A DNA stretch of 49,312 nt from assembly GCF_003385215.1 (NCBI RefSeq), contig NZ_PQHW01000046.1:1-49312 (forward strand), in the 5' to 3' direction. How positions within the stretch are numbered: position 1 is the stretch's first letter; each line of letters starts with the position of its first letter. Below the pieces are notes generated by a model. The model searched no databases, had not been told where the DNA came from, and worked only from the letters and a program-made list of their open reading frames with translations. Of the stretch, positions 1 through 8,358 are shown in pieces. The DNA is from Amycolatopsis thermalba (GTDB lineage Bacteria; Actinomycetota; Actinomycetes; Mycobacteriales; Pseudonocardiaceae). The translations under genes and the position numbers were made by a program.

Positions 1-264
1 GCCACGACCCGTGTTGCGCGGGCCGGCGGGGGGATGGGGGGCGCTGGTTTGTCCGGGCGGCGTGGTGGGCTGTGCCGCCCGGAAGGGGCGGGCTCGGGTG
101 AGTGGGTGCCGCTGCGCGTGTCGCCTGCCCTGCCGGCCGCGGCGCGGGCTCCCGGGCCGAGGCTCCACACCGGGTGCCCGTGCCACACGGCACCGGCGCC
201 GGGCAGGGCGGCCTCGATCAGGCCGATCAGCCGTTCGGCGATCTCGCGCTGGACGGTCCAGCCA
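1..264 (-). pseudogene. DUF1801-like gene fragment
   Basis: On the minus strand an open frame reads VQREIAERLIGLIEAALPG and then VWHGHPVWSLG, which resembles the start of DUF1801 (YdhG-like) proteins, where a WQREIxERLxxLI helix precedes a G-x-P-x-W/F segment. After that the frame turns into a proline/arginine-rich tail with no domain character and runs out of the window. No start codon with a ribosome binding site is visible, and an in-frame stop (TGA at 291-293) lies just upstream. The best reading is a degraded gene whose continuation is outside the window. The family assignment rests on about 35 residues. Confidence 0.35.
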
Positions 265-353
265 GGCCAACTTCGGCATTCGGCAACGCGTCAGGGTGCT
301 GCCTTCCTCTACCGTCAACAACGCCCAATGCTCCCTACAGCTCGCTGTCGGGA

Positions 354-2675
354 TCACCCACCGACCGTGGTGGTCTCGCGCCGGGTGCGTCGCGTGGTGA
401 TTCGCTGCCAGGCCGTGGTGACCTCCTCGGCCAGGCGGCACGGTGAGGTGTCCATCGGCAGCCGCACCAGGGCCTGCGCCGCGTAGCATTGTCCGTCCAC
501 ATCGGACACCGTCAGGTCCTCGGGCGCGGGCAGCATCTCCTCCAGCACCAGGCCGTCGACGGCCGGATCCGCCAGCAGGCGGTCGAACACCCGCAGCGTG
601 GCGACGCTGTCCAGGTCGACCGGCCGGGACCGGTGCCCGTGCCGGGCGAACACCCACCGCGGCGCGCCGGTCGCCAGCCGCAGGTTCGCCAGCGCCCGGA
701 GCCGTGCGAACCGGTCCCCGCCCGGCTCCGGCAGCAGGTCGCGGCCGGCGAACACGGTCGCCGGCGCGATCACCAGGTCCGGGTCCAGCAGCAGGCGCGG
801 GGTGCGGGTGCGGCCGGGGAAGGCCGCGCGCGGATCGCCGAACGCGCGCGGCACCGTGAGCCGCCGGACCGGGGACGCGGCGGTGAGCAGCGAGACCACC
901 ACGTCCCACGGCGGCGGTGGCCGTCGCGTCGCGTGGTGGACCGGCCACAGCACCCGGCCCGCGCGGTCCTCGGCGATCACCCCGCGCGCGTCGCGGCGCA
1001 GCGTGATCTCGCCCAGCGGCAGGTAGCGGCGCATCCCGGCGGGATCGTCCACATAGGTCGCCGGATCGGCGTCGCCGGTCCAGCTCCGCGTGTAGCGTGG
1101 GCGGCGCACCGCGTTGGCGTCCCGGCTGCCCTGCGGCGGCACGAGGATCTCGACGGGCTCGGCGCCGCACCGGGCCGCCGTCTCGGTCAGGAACGCGCGG
1201 TAGGCGCTCACCTGGGGCACCGCGCCGTGCAGGCCCTGCAACGCGGCGGCGAACCGCGCGTCCACCACGCCCGCCGGGGTGACGCCCTCCAGCACGGCCC
1301 GGCCCGCCGGCAGCGGGCGGAGCAGGCAGTCCACCGGCCACGGCGCGGGCCGCGCCGGTGGTGCGCCCAGGTAGTCCAGCACGGCGGGGCCGAGTTCGAT
1401 CTCGCTTTCGTCGGCGTGCCGGGCCATCCACTCGCACAGCCGCTGGTAGATCGTGCGCGGCCGCGGTTCCGGCCACGCCGAGCCGGGCCGGAACGGCTCG
1501 GCGGAGTCCAGCGCCCGCGCGACGATCTCGGACACCGGCCGCGGCTCGGGCCCGACGAGCCCGAGCGCGGGGTGCGACCGGCGGTCACCGAGCACCGCGG
1601 CGAGGCGTCCCGCGTGCGCGATCAGCTCGGGCAGCCGCGACGGCACCGGGACGCCGCCGTGCGCGCGGCGGTAGACGTCGGTGGCCCCGGGCCCGGGCTC
1701 GGCCGTGACCCGCCAGCGGTGCAGCTGTCCGGTGGGCGCGGACGACACCTGTACGAGCCCCAGCTGCGCCAGGTGCCGCAAGAACTCGCGCAGCACCGGC
1801 TTGCGCCGCGCGTCCGGGGAGAGCAGCGTGACCACCTCCCGGGTGCGCATCGCCCGCGAGCCCAGCACCCGGCACAACGCGTCCACCACCGGGGTCCGCC
1901 GGACCTCGCCCGGCCCGTCGCGGCCGGCGACGTGCCAGCACAGCCGGTCGCCTTCGGTCCACCGCAGCGGGGTCAGGCTCAGCCACGCCTCCGGCAGCAC
2001 CGGGGCGGCGGTCAGCCTGCGGCGGTCCTGGTGGATGTTGGTGAGCCGGTGCACCGCGTGGTCGCCGACGGTCAGCGGTCCGGGGCCGGTCCCGGCGAGC
2101 GCGACGTGCGCCAGCCAGCCGCGCGAGGTGGTCTCGAACGCGGCCCGGAACAGCAGCCGCAGCAGGTGGTCGGCGCGTTTGCGCAGGGGTTTGCTCGTCC
2201 ACGGCTCGCCCGCGGCGAGCCGGGCGCGGATGTCCTCGACGACGCCGGGGGCGGTGGCGGTGATCACCCGGGCCGCCGCGGGATCACCGGCGATGAGGTC
2301 CCACACCAGGCCGTGGTGCATCCGTTCGGTCTGCTCGACGGCGTCGCGCAGCGCGGCGGTTTCGGCGGCCAGCGCGGCGCCCCATTCGGCGATCCGGGCC
2401 AGCGGCCGGAAATCCAGGTCCCCGGGCCGGACGAACTCGCCGCGGTGCAGCCGCCGCCGGACGTCGAGCGCCTGCCGCCGCAGATCCCGCGGCAGGGCCG
2501 GGACCAGCTCCTCGCCGATGCGTCCGGCGACCTCCGCGGCGCACACGCGGTAGGCGGTCTCGGCGCGGATCAGGTGACGCATCCGTTCGGTCAGATCGGG
2601 CGTGCCGAGCGCGGCGGGCAGCGCCGCGGGCAGGCCCGCGATCCGGACCAGGGCGGGATCAGCCGGCACCGCCAC
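354..2675 (-). CDS. Lantibiotic dehydratase-like protein (LanB N-terminal type), stand-alone
   Basis: A 773-residue protein resembling the N-terminal glutamylation domain of class I lantibiotic dehydratases. In that family this domain transfers glutamate from Glu-tRNA to Ser/Thr of a precursor peptide. Support: an N-terminal ALVRIAGLP-like opening, a central Arg-rich helix (RKRADHLLRLLFRAAFETTS), and a C-terminal VFARHGHRSRPVDLDS...LVLEEMLP...ALVRLP series as in LanB proteins. Length fits the split LanB (glutamylation-only) class. The frame opens with TTG at 2691-2693, but a GGGAGG ribosome binding site precedes GTG codons at 2675 and 2669, so one of these is the likely start. No elimination domain, LanC cyclase, precursor peptide or exporter is seen nearby, so its substrate is unknown. 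The 126-bp gap upstream has short inverted repeats such as GAAACGGTTTC. Confidence 0.75.
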   Translation of the reverse strand: MAVPADPALVRIAGLPAALPAALGTPDLTERMRHLIRAETAYRVCAAEVAGRIGEELVPALPRDLRRQALDVRRRLHRGEFVRPGDLDFRPLARIAEWGAALAAETAALRDAVEQTERMHHGLVWDLIAGDPAAARVITATAPGVVEDIRARLAAGEPWTSKPLRKRADHLLRLLFRAAFETTSRGWLAHVALAGTGPGPLTVGDHAVHRLTNIHQDRRRLTAAPVLPEAWLSLTPLRWTEGDRLCWHVAGRDGPGEVRRTPVVDALCRVLGSRAMRTREVVTLLSPDARRKPVLREFLRHLAQLGLVQVSSAPTGQLHRWRVTAEPGPGATDVYRRAHGGVPVPSRLPELIAHAGRLAAVLGDRRSHPALGLVGPEPRPVSEIVARALDSAEPFRPGSAWPEPRPRTIYQRLCEWMARHADESEIELGPAVLDYLGAPPARPAPWPVDCLLRPLPAGRAVLEGVTPAGVVDARFAAALQGLHGAVPQVSAYRAFLTETAARCGAEPVEILVPPQGSRDANAVRRPRYTRSWTGDADPATYVDDPAGMRRYLPLGEITLRRDARGVIAEDRAGRVLWPVHHATRRPPPPWDVVVSLLTAASPVRRLTVPRAFGDPRAAFPGRTRTPRLLLDPDLVIAPATVFAGRDLLPEPGGDRFARLRALANLRLATGAPRWVFARHGHRSRPVDLDSVATLRVFDRLLADPAVDGLVLEEMLPAPEDLTVSDVDGQCYAAQALVRLPMDTSPCRLAEEVTTAWQRITTRRTRRETTTVGG

Positions 2676-2819
2676 CTCGCCTCCCGAAAGCAATTCCCGA
2701 AACGGTTTCCGGAATGCGGAAATCCGTATTCAGTCTGTGCCGGGAGGCGGGTGGCGGAAAGTGCGGGACCGGCTTTTCCCCGGGTCGAACGACCCCTGAA
2801 CGTGGTGGTACGCCGGGAA

Positions 2820-5168
2820 TCAGCGATTCCGCCAGACCGGCTTCCGTTTCTGCGCGAAGGCCGCCGGTCCCTCGAACGCGTCCTGGCTGACGAGGAGTTC
2901 GTCGAGCGCGGGTGAGGGATACCGGACGGCTTCGACGGTGTCCGCGATCGCGTCCGCCTCCGCCATGATCCGCAGCGAAGTCCGCACCGCGGTCGGCGAA
3001 CCCTCGAGGATCGCGGCGGCCACCTCCCGCGCGACCGTCAGCGCCTGCCCGGCCGGGGCGACCCGGCTGACCAGGCCGTAGGACTCGGCCTCCGCGGCGG
3101 ACAGGCGCCGTCCGGTGAGGATCACGTCGTTGGCGACCTTCGGCGGCACCGCGCGCGGCAGCCGCACCAGGCCACCCGCGGCGGCGACCAGGCCGACCCG
3201 GACCTCGGGCAGGCCGAACTGCGCGCTCTCGTCGGCGACCACGAGGTGGCAGGCGAGGGCGATCTCGCAGCCGCCGCCGAGCGCGAACCCGTTGACCGCC
3301 GCGATCACCGGCTTGGGCAGGGACTCGCGGCTGGTCAGCCCGCCGAACCCGGTCTTGGGCACCCACATCGGCTTGCCGCTGGCCGAGTACACCAGGTCGT
3401 TGCCCGCGGAGAACGCCTTGTCACCGGCGCCGGTGATGATCGCGACCCACAGGTCCGGGTCGGCGAAGTAGGCGTCGAACACCTCCGCCAGCTCGGCGTT
3501 GGCCGGCGGGTGCAGGCTGTTGCGCGAGTCCGGGCGGTTGATGGTGACCTCCAGCAGGTGCCCGTCGCGGCGGACCAGCACGTGCTCGTAGTCGTCGCGG
3601 AAACCGGGTGCGCGCGGCGGGAACAGCTCGTCCATCCGCTCGGCCGTCAGCGTCACGCGGTTGCCGAACCCGAACGAGCGCACGTGGATCTTGCCGCCGA
3701 TCGGTTCGCCCTCCAGCAGGCGGCCGATCGTCTCCTCGTCCTTGGTGGAGGCGAGGAAGCGTCGGCCGTCGTCGAGCCGCCCGACCACCACGGCGGTGCC
3801 AGTGGCGTGCTGGACGGTGTAGGTCTCCAGCGTCGCCCAGCCGTCCGGGTGCACCGTGGTCGGCACGGCCGGGCGGGCGTCCAGCTCGGCCTGCAGTTCC
3901 GCGCTGCGGCTCGGTCGCCACGGCGCGGGCGTGGTCGAGTAGACACCGGCGGAGTACTTGGACAGCATGCCGCCGTTGGCGCCGACCGAGCCGAACGCGC
4001 CCGGCCGCGCGCGCAGGCGCACGACGGTCTCGGCGATCGCGTGGGTCGAGTAGTTGTTGCCCGGGCCGCCGAAGAACGGCAGGCCGCCGGTGACGGTGAG
4101 GCCGCGCGGGTCGTCCGGGGCGAGGCCGAGCCCGTCACACACGGCGAACACGGCGATCGGGAAGCAGCTGTAGAGGTCGAGCGTGGCCAGGTCACCGACG
4201 CCGATGCCGGCGACCTCCAGCGCGTGCCGCACCGCCAGCACCGCGGCGGGGGAGCCGCTGAGGTCCTCGCGCTCCAGCAGCGGCTGTTCCTCCAGATCGG
4301 CGTGGCCGTGCAGGAAGACCCACTTCTCCTCGGGCACCCCGAGCCGGCGCGCGGCGCCCACGGACATCATCAGCACCGCGGCGCCCTGGTTGACCTGCTC
4401 GCGGGCGACCAGGAAGCGGGTGTAGGGGTCGGCGATCGGGCGGTTGCGTTCGGACGGCGTCGCCAGCTCGCGCGCGTCGCGCTCGACCGGCGCGGCGGCG
4501 TGCGGGTTCGCGGCGGCGACCTTGGTGAACGGCGCGAACAGCTCGCCCATCGCCAGCGCGTACGCCTCGCGGGACAGGCCGAGCCGCGCGCGGCGGGCGT
4601 TGTCGAACAGCGCGTACTGGCTGGTCGGCTCGATCAGGCCGTGCGCCAGCATCTGCCGGTTGGCCAGGCCCTTCAGCCCGAACCCGCGGTCCTCCAGGTC
4701 GCCGTCGACGTGCTCGGTGAAGTCCGGCTTGTCGTCGGCCTGCTGGAGGTGCCGGACCGTGGAGATGGCCTCCGCGCCCGTGATGAGCGCGACCTCGGCC
4801 CCGCCCGCGGCGATCGTCCCGGCCAGCTCGGTGACCAGGTGCTGGGGCGACTGGCCGCCGGTGACCTCCAGGACGGCGCGGGCGGGCGCGGCGCCGATCC
4901 GGTTCGCGACCGAGCGCGGGAAGTTGTCCGACCGGCCCAGCGGGGAGTGGGAGATCGGCGTGGAGATCTCGAACTGCCGGATGCCGGCGACGGTGTCGAC
5001 GGCCTTCGCGACCGCACCCGGGTCGGCGCCGGTGTCGGCGAGGGCGTCCCGGGCCGCCGCGGCCGCGAGTTCGACCGCGGACAGCCCGCGGTAGCCGGGA
5101 TCGTCGATGCGCTCGGACGCCTGGCCGACGCCGACGAGGACCGGCGTCCGGTGATCGAGAGAGGTCAT
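2820..5168 (-). CDS. Thiolase-like protein (TLP1) fused to enoyl-CoA hydratase
   Basis: A 782-residue bifunctional-looking protein. Residues about 1-430 are a thiolase fold of the acetyl-CoA acetyltransferase/TLP1 group (HRTPVLVGVGQ at the start, NGGMLSKYSAGVYST near the C-terminal loop). Residues about 436-506 match the extra OB-like domain of TLP1 proteins (GRRFLAST...GKIHVRSFGFGNRVTL). Residues about 523-782 are a crotonase with both usual glutamates in place (GGGCEIAL and FGLPEVRVGL). Where thiolases carry the acyl-accepting cysteine the sequence reads EVTGGQSPQHL, so the nucleophile seems to be absent, as in other thiolase-like proteins. The frame is unbroken, so this is a true fusion. 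The start is ATG at 5166-5168; upstream in-frame codons lie inside the VOC gene and are rejected. Likely role: acyl-CoA metabolism; substrate unknown. Confidence 0.85.
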   Translation of the reverse strand: MTSLDHRTPVLVGVGQASERIDDPGYRGLSAVELAAAAARDALADTGADPGAVAKAVDTVAGIRQFEISTPISHSPLGRSDNFPRSVANRIGAAPARAVLEVTGGQSPQHLVTELAGTIAAGGAEVALITGAEAISTVRHLQQADDKPDFTEHVDGDLEDRGFGLKGLANRQMLAHGLIEPTSQYALFDNARRARLGLSREAYALAMGELFAPFTKVAAANPHAAAPVERDARELATPSERNRPIADPYTRFLVAREQVNQGAAVLMMSVGAARRLGVPEEKWVFLHGHADLEEQPLLEREDLSGSPAAVLAVRHALEVAGIGVGDLATLDLYSCFPIAVFAVCDGLGLAPDDPRGLTVTGGLPFFGGPGNNYSTHAIAETVVRLRARPGAFGSVGANGGMLSKYSAGVYSTTPAPWRPSRSAELQAELDARPAVPTTVHPDGWATLETYTVQHATGTAVVVGRLDDGRRFLASTKDEETIGRLLEGEPIGGKIHVRSFGFGNRVTLTAERMDELFPPRAPGFRDDYEHVLVRRDGHLLEVTINRPDSRNSLHPPANAELAEVFDAYFADPDLWVAIITGAGDKAFSAGNDLVYSASGKPMWVPKTGFGGLTSRESLPKPVIAAVNGFALGGGCEIALACHLVVADESAQFGLPEVRVGLVAAAGGLVRLPRAVPPKVANDVILTGRRLSAAEAESYGLVSRVAPAGQALTVAREVAAAILEGSPTAVRTSLRIMAEADAIADTVEAVRYPSPALDELLVSQDAFEGPAAFAQKRKPVWRNR

Positions 5169-5202
5169 ACCGCACGGTAACCCGGCGGTGGCCTCCCGAT
5201 CA

Positions 5203-5610
5203 TCAAGTTCCGGCGATGTTGACCATCCACGAGCTGCCGAACCGGTCCACGCAGGCGCCGAACTCGTCGCCCCACATCTGCTTCTCCAGCGGGACGGTGA
5301 CGGTGCCGCCGTCGGAGAGCTTGTCCCAGTAGCCGCGCAGCTCGGCGGCGTCGTCACCGCTCAGGCTGATCGCCACGTTGGTGCCGGGCTGGTGCTCCGT
5401 GCCGGGCGGGGTGTCGGAGGCCATGAGCGTGAAGCCGCGCTCGGTCTCGAGGTGGGCGTGCATGACCTTGTCCGCGTCGGCGCCCTCCATGCCGCCCAGT
5501 TCGCCGAAGGTGCTCAGGTTCAGCTCGCCGCCGAAGACCTGCCGGTAGAACTCCATCGCCTCCCGGGCGTCGCCGGCGAAACTGATGTACGGATTGAGCA
5601 GCGAAGCCAT
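5203..5610 (-). CDS. VOC family (PhnB-like) protein
   Basis: A 135-residue protein of the vicinal oxygen chelate superfamily, PhnB/3-demethylubiquinone methyltransferase-like type. Visible markers are NPYISFAGDA at the N-terminus, AMEFYRQVFGG, and the closing WGDEFGACVDRFGSSWMVNI typical of this group. The ATG at 5608-5610 has a GGAGGGAG ribosome binding site. The next gene on the strand starts 34 bp after its stop, so the two may be cotranscribed. Members of this group are often annotated as glyoxalase or bleomycin-resistance-like; no specific substrate can be inferred. Confidence 0.85.
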   Translation of the reverse strand: MASLLNPYISFAGDAREAMEFYRQVFGGELNLSTFGELGGMEGADADKVMHAHLETERGFTLMASDTPPGTEHQPGTNVAISLSGDDAAELRGYWDKLSDGGTVTVPLEKQMWGDEFGACVDRFGSSWMVNIAGT

Positions 5611-5710
5611 GTCCGGGTCTCCCTCCATCGCGAGGCGGACCATCCTCGCAGACCTGCGCTGCCTGCGACAACACCCTGCGGGGTAGGAAGAATTTCGCCA
5701 GAATCGGGCT

Positions 5711-6424
5711 GTGGCCGGGTCGGTGTGGTACGTGGGTTACGGGTCGAACCTGCACGCCGGGCGGTTGCGGTACTACCTGGAGGGCGGCACCCCGCCCGGC
5801 GGGCGGCGGTCGTGTCCCGGGTGCCGCGACCCGCGTCCGCCGGAACGGGTGGTGGCGCATTCGATGCCCGGCGGGGTGTACTTCGCGACGGAATCCGCGA
5901 CCTGGGGCGGCGGGCGCGCGTTCTACGACCCGGCGCTGCCGGGGATGGCGGCCGGGCGGGCGTATCTGCTGACGCTGGGGCAGTTTTCCGACCTGGCGGC
6001 GCAGGAGATGTACCGGGCGCCCGAGGGTGACCTGGACCTGTCGACGGTGCTGTCCACCGGGCGCGACGTGCTGGGGCCGGGACGGTACGAGACGTTGCTG
6101 TACGTGGGCGATCTGGAGGGGTTCCCGGCGCTGACGTTCACGGCCCCGTGGGCGGCCGACGAGGTGCCGTGGAACCCGCCGTCCGCGGTGTACCTGCGGA
6201 TGCTGGGGGAGGGGTTGCGGGAGGCGCACGGCTGGCCGGTGCCCCGCGTGGCCGAGTACCTGTGCGGCCTGCGCGGGGCAGCGGGCCATTGGCCGGTGGA
6301 CGAGGTGGTGGAGTTGCTGAGTGAGCCGGAGCCGGCCACGGGACTGGCACCCGGCCGGACTCCTGCTGCAACGGAATCCGGCCGGGCGTCCACAGGCGTC
6401 GATGCTCACCCGGGCCCAACCTGA
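5711..6424 (+). CDS. Gamma-glutamylcyclotransferase-like (AIG2-like) protein
   Basis: A 237-residue protein opening with VWYVGYGSNLHAGRL, the YGSN nucleotide/substrate loop of gamma-glutamylcyclotransferase-fold proteins. The homologous part seems to end near ELLSEPEP (residue about 207). The last 30 residues (APGRTPAATESG...) are low-complexity and run straight into a tRNA-like sequence at 6419-6441, which suggests that the natural 3' end may have been replaced. GTG at 5711 is preceded by GGGGTAGGAAG at somewhat long spacing. The gene diverges from the VOC gene. Enzymatic activity on gamma-glutamyl peptides is possible but unproven. Confidence 0.7.
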   Translation: MAGSVWYVGYGSNLHAGRLRYYLEGGTPPGGRRSCPGCRDPRPPERVVAHSMPGGVYFATESATWGGGRAFYDPALPGMAAGRAYLLTLGQFSDLAAQEMYRAPEGDLDLSTVLSTGRDVLGPGRYETLLYVGDLEGFPALTFTAPWAADEVPWNPPSAVYLRMLGEGLREAHGWPVPRVAEYLCGLRGAAGHWPVDEVVELLSEPEPATGLAPGRTPAATESGRASTGVDAHPGPT

Positions 6425-6441
6425 GTTCGAGTCTCCCGCCA
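6419..6441 (+). other. tRNA T-arm/3'-end-like sequence, possible attachment-site remnant
   Basis: The plus strand reads GAGTTCGAGTCTC, a T-loop (TTCGAGT) closed by three base pairs, followed within four bases by GCCA. The outer two T-stem pairs do not match, and no acceptor, D or anticodon arm can be built upstream, so this is not a functional tRNA. It sits exactly where the upstream gene loses homology and where base composition drops, which is how the crossover core of a tRNA-targeting integrated element can look. A chance match cannot be excluded. Confidence 0.3.
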
Positions 6442-6569
6442 TGTGTGCACCGCCAGTGGCTGTGCGCAAAGAGCATTCACCTCCGACGCAACGGGGAAGA
6501 CAACTGCCGCGGGCCACTTCCGGACAGGGCGGGAGCCGGCGAGTGCGTCCACCGAGCTCACCTACCTGC

Positions 6570-6806
6570 ATGGTTGGACCTCGCGTTCAGTGTTGCGGCA
6601 CTGTGCTCGCCGACCTCGCGGCCCTCTTCGAGGCTGGTGCACTCATGCTGGCGCTGACGCTGCTCGGCGCATCCGTGGAAAAGGCCCTCGTCGCGACCGT
6701 TGTGGTCGTCGGTGTCGTCCTGGGGCGCCTCCCCAACGCGGGTACTTGGCAGGATTTCCGCGTCTGGCCGTCGCTCCGCGGGCCGGGGTGGTCGTCGTGG
6801 ACGTGA
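6570..6806 (+). CDS. Small putative membrane protein, unrecognised
   Basis: A 78-residue frame from ATG 6570 contains one long hydrophobic stretch that could form two transmembrane helices (LADLAALFEAGALMLALTLL and ALVATVVVVGVVLGRL). It has no recognised family. Its stop overlaps a GTG in another frame (GTGA at 6803-6806), the arrangement of translationally coupled genes. The surrounding DNA is clearly lower in G+C than the rest of the window. No clear ribosome binding site is seen, so the start is uncertain. Confidence 0.35.
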   Translation: MVGPRVQCCGTVLADLAALFEAGALMLALTLLGASVEKALVATVVVVGVVLGRLPNAGTWQDFRVWPSLRGPGWSSWT

Positions 6807-7409
6807 AGTCCGCAACGCTCGGCTTTCAGCGCCCGATCGAACTCCTGCGGCTCCAGCAGGCGATGGAACAACTCGCGGAGATTGACAGGTGGGCGCTGGC
6901 GTTGGAGCTGGCGGAAGTCCCGGGTGTCGTCGGCAAGCAGACTTGTGACACCTCAAGGTACACCTCGTTGGCCTGGGACCCCTACCGCGACGTCATGAAA
7001 ACGGCTGGCTGCGCACGTGAGTTTCAACGCTACGTCCGGCGCTGCTGGGAAGTGGCCGGTCGTCGCGCAGAGGCGCTGCCACCGGGGGCGTCAATCGCGA
7101 TAGGGCGCGAGGCACGCGAAACCGCTGACGAGCGAAGCGGAGTACACGGACTACTTGCGGGCGCTCAAGAAGCTAGCGCACCTGACGCTGCGCGCACTGG
7201 CGATCGAGATGCGAGAGGTGGACCGGCGAAGCACTCTCGGTGAGCTGCTCAAGCGTGACACCGTGCCGGAGAGCTACGAGCAAATCAAGGCGCTACTCGT
7301 TGTTCTCGAACGGCATGCGACCAACGGGACTCCAGGTCTGGAAGGAGCTGGTCGAGCGGCGAGACAGTGGCTGACCAGCGGGAAGTGGCCGTGGTCTGAA
7401 ATACGCTGA
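6803..7409 (+). pseudogene. Unrecognised helical protein, apparently split between two frames
   Basis: From GTG 6803 one frame reads VKSATLGFQRPIELLRLQQA and then a plausible helical protein (ELAEVPGVVG, WDPYRDVMK, REFQRYVRRCWEVAGR) to about 7095. From about 7104 the protein-like signal moves to the frame that holds the upstream small ORF (EYTDYLRALKKLAHLTL, EMREVDRRSTLGELL, PESYEQIKALLVVLERH), ending at TGA 7407-7409. Either a frameshift joined the halves or there are two genes. A strong stem-loop terminator begins at the very next base, which supports the 3' end as a genuine gene end. Function unknown; probably horizontally acquired given the composition. Confidence 0.4.
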
Positions 7410-7444
7410 CCGGAGACCTGGCAAAGCGCATGCCAGGTCTCCGG
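7410..7444. terminator. Stem-loop terminator between convergent genes
   Basis: Perfect 14-bp stem CCGGAGACCTGGCA (7410-7423) with TGCCAGGTCTCCGG (7431-7444) and a 7-nt loop. It starts right after the plus-strand stop at 7409 and ends 22 bp before the minus-strand sigma-factor stop, so it can serve both directions. There is no T-run, as usual in actinobacteria. Confidence 0.8.
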
Positions 7445-7466
7445 ATGCAGCGTCGGAGCTGCTGGC

Positions 7467-8339
7467 TCAGTAGCTCAGCTCCGCCAGGCGCTCGGGGTCG
7501 CTGATGATGTCGATCGCCGCGATGAGGTTGTTCACCACCGTGAACGCGAAGAGCGTCCAGGGCCGGCCGTCGCGCAGGATGAGGCGGCCCGCGACGCCGT
7601 TGACCAGCACCGGGATCGCCTGCCCGCCCTCGCCGGACTGCCGGAAGGTGAGCGCCTGACCGGCCACCGCCTCGGCGCCGTGCACCAGGCGGGACGCCCC
7701 GGCCGGCAGCGAGGCCGCCTCGGCCCGCAGTACCACGTCCGGGTCCAGCACGCTGACCAGCGCGGCGAAGTTCCCGTCCCGCGCCGCGGCGAAGAACGCG
7801 TCCACCACCTCGCGCTGCCGGGTCACGTCCCCGTCCGGCACGGTCGGGCTGCCCTGGATCCGCCGCCGGGCGCGGCTGGCCAGCTGACGGGCCGCCGCGG
7901 GCGTCCGGTCCACGATCGGGGCGATCTCGTCGAACGGCAGCGCGAACATGTCGTGCAGCACGAACGCCAGCCGCTCCGCCGGGTCGAGCGTGTCCAGCAC
8001 GACGAGCAGCGCCAGCCCGACCGAATCGGCGATCAGCGCCTGGTGCTCGGGGTGCGCGCCGTCCTCCGGGGCGATGATCGGGTCCGGCAGGCGCTCCGGG
8101 TACTCCTCGCGGCGCGAATTCCGCGAGCGCAGCATGTCCAGGCACACCCGGCCCACCACGGTCGTCAGCCAGCCGCCCAGGTTGCGCACCTCACCGGCGT
8201 CGCTGCGGCTCAGCTTCAGCCACGCTTCCTGCACCGCGTCCTCGGCCTCGGTCAGCGAGCCCAGCATCCGGTACGCCACCGCCCGCAGGTGCGCCCGGTG
8301 CGCCTCGAACCGTTCGGCCAGCCACTCGTTCTCGGTCAT
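7467..8339 (-). CDS. SigJ-like ECF RNA polymerase sigma factor with SnoaL-like C-terminal domain
   Basis: A 290-residue ECF sigma factor: region 2 at residues about 10-75 (AVAYRMLGSLTEAEDAVQEAWL), region 4 at about 115-165 (LDPAERLAFVLHDMFALPFDEI, RTPAAARQLASRARRRI), then an NTF2/SnoaL-like extension of about 110 residues. In this class the C-terminal extension, not a separate anti-sigma factor, is thought to control activity. The end reads SDPERLAEL, comparable to the conserved NPxKL-type motif of ECF41-like proteins. The ATG at 8337-8339 has a strong AGGGGAG ribosome binding site. It starts only 19 bp after the stop of the SpoIIE phosphatase gene and is probably cotranscribed with it. No COE-type target gene (carboxymuconolactone decarboxylase, oxidoreductase or epimerase) is adjacent. 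Confidence 0.9.
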   Translation of the reverse strand: MTENEWLAERFEAHRAHLRAVAYRMLGSLTEAEDAVQEAWLKLSRSDAGEVRNLGGWLTTVVGRVCLDMLRSRNSRREEYPERLPDPIIAPEDGAHPEHQALIADSVGLALLVVLDTLDPAERLAFVLHDMFALPFDEIAPIVDRTPAAARQLASRARRRIQGSPTVPDGDVTRQREVVDAFFAAARDGNFAALVSVLDPDVVLRAEAASLPAGASRLVHGAEAVAGQALTFRQSGEGGQAIPVLVNGVAGRLILRDGRPWTLFAFTVVNNLIAAIDIISDPERLAELSY

Positions 8340-8358
8340 ACTCCCCTGACGGATCCTG

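Noticed and set aside
489..2915. 808-residue plus-strand frame opposite the LanB-like gene
   Set aside because: Antisense shadow; low-complexity composition, no motifs, and it runs on past the LanB start into the neighbouring gene.
6345..6441. Functional tRNA gene
   Set aside because: Only a T-loop with three closing pairs and GCCA can be drawn; no acceptor, D or anticodon stem pairs upstream.
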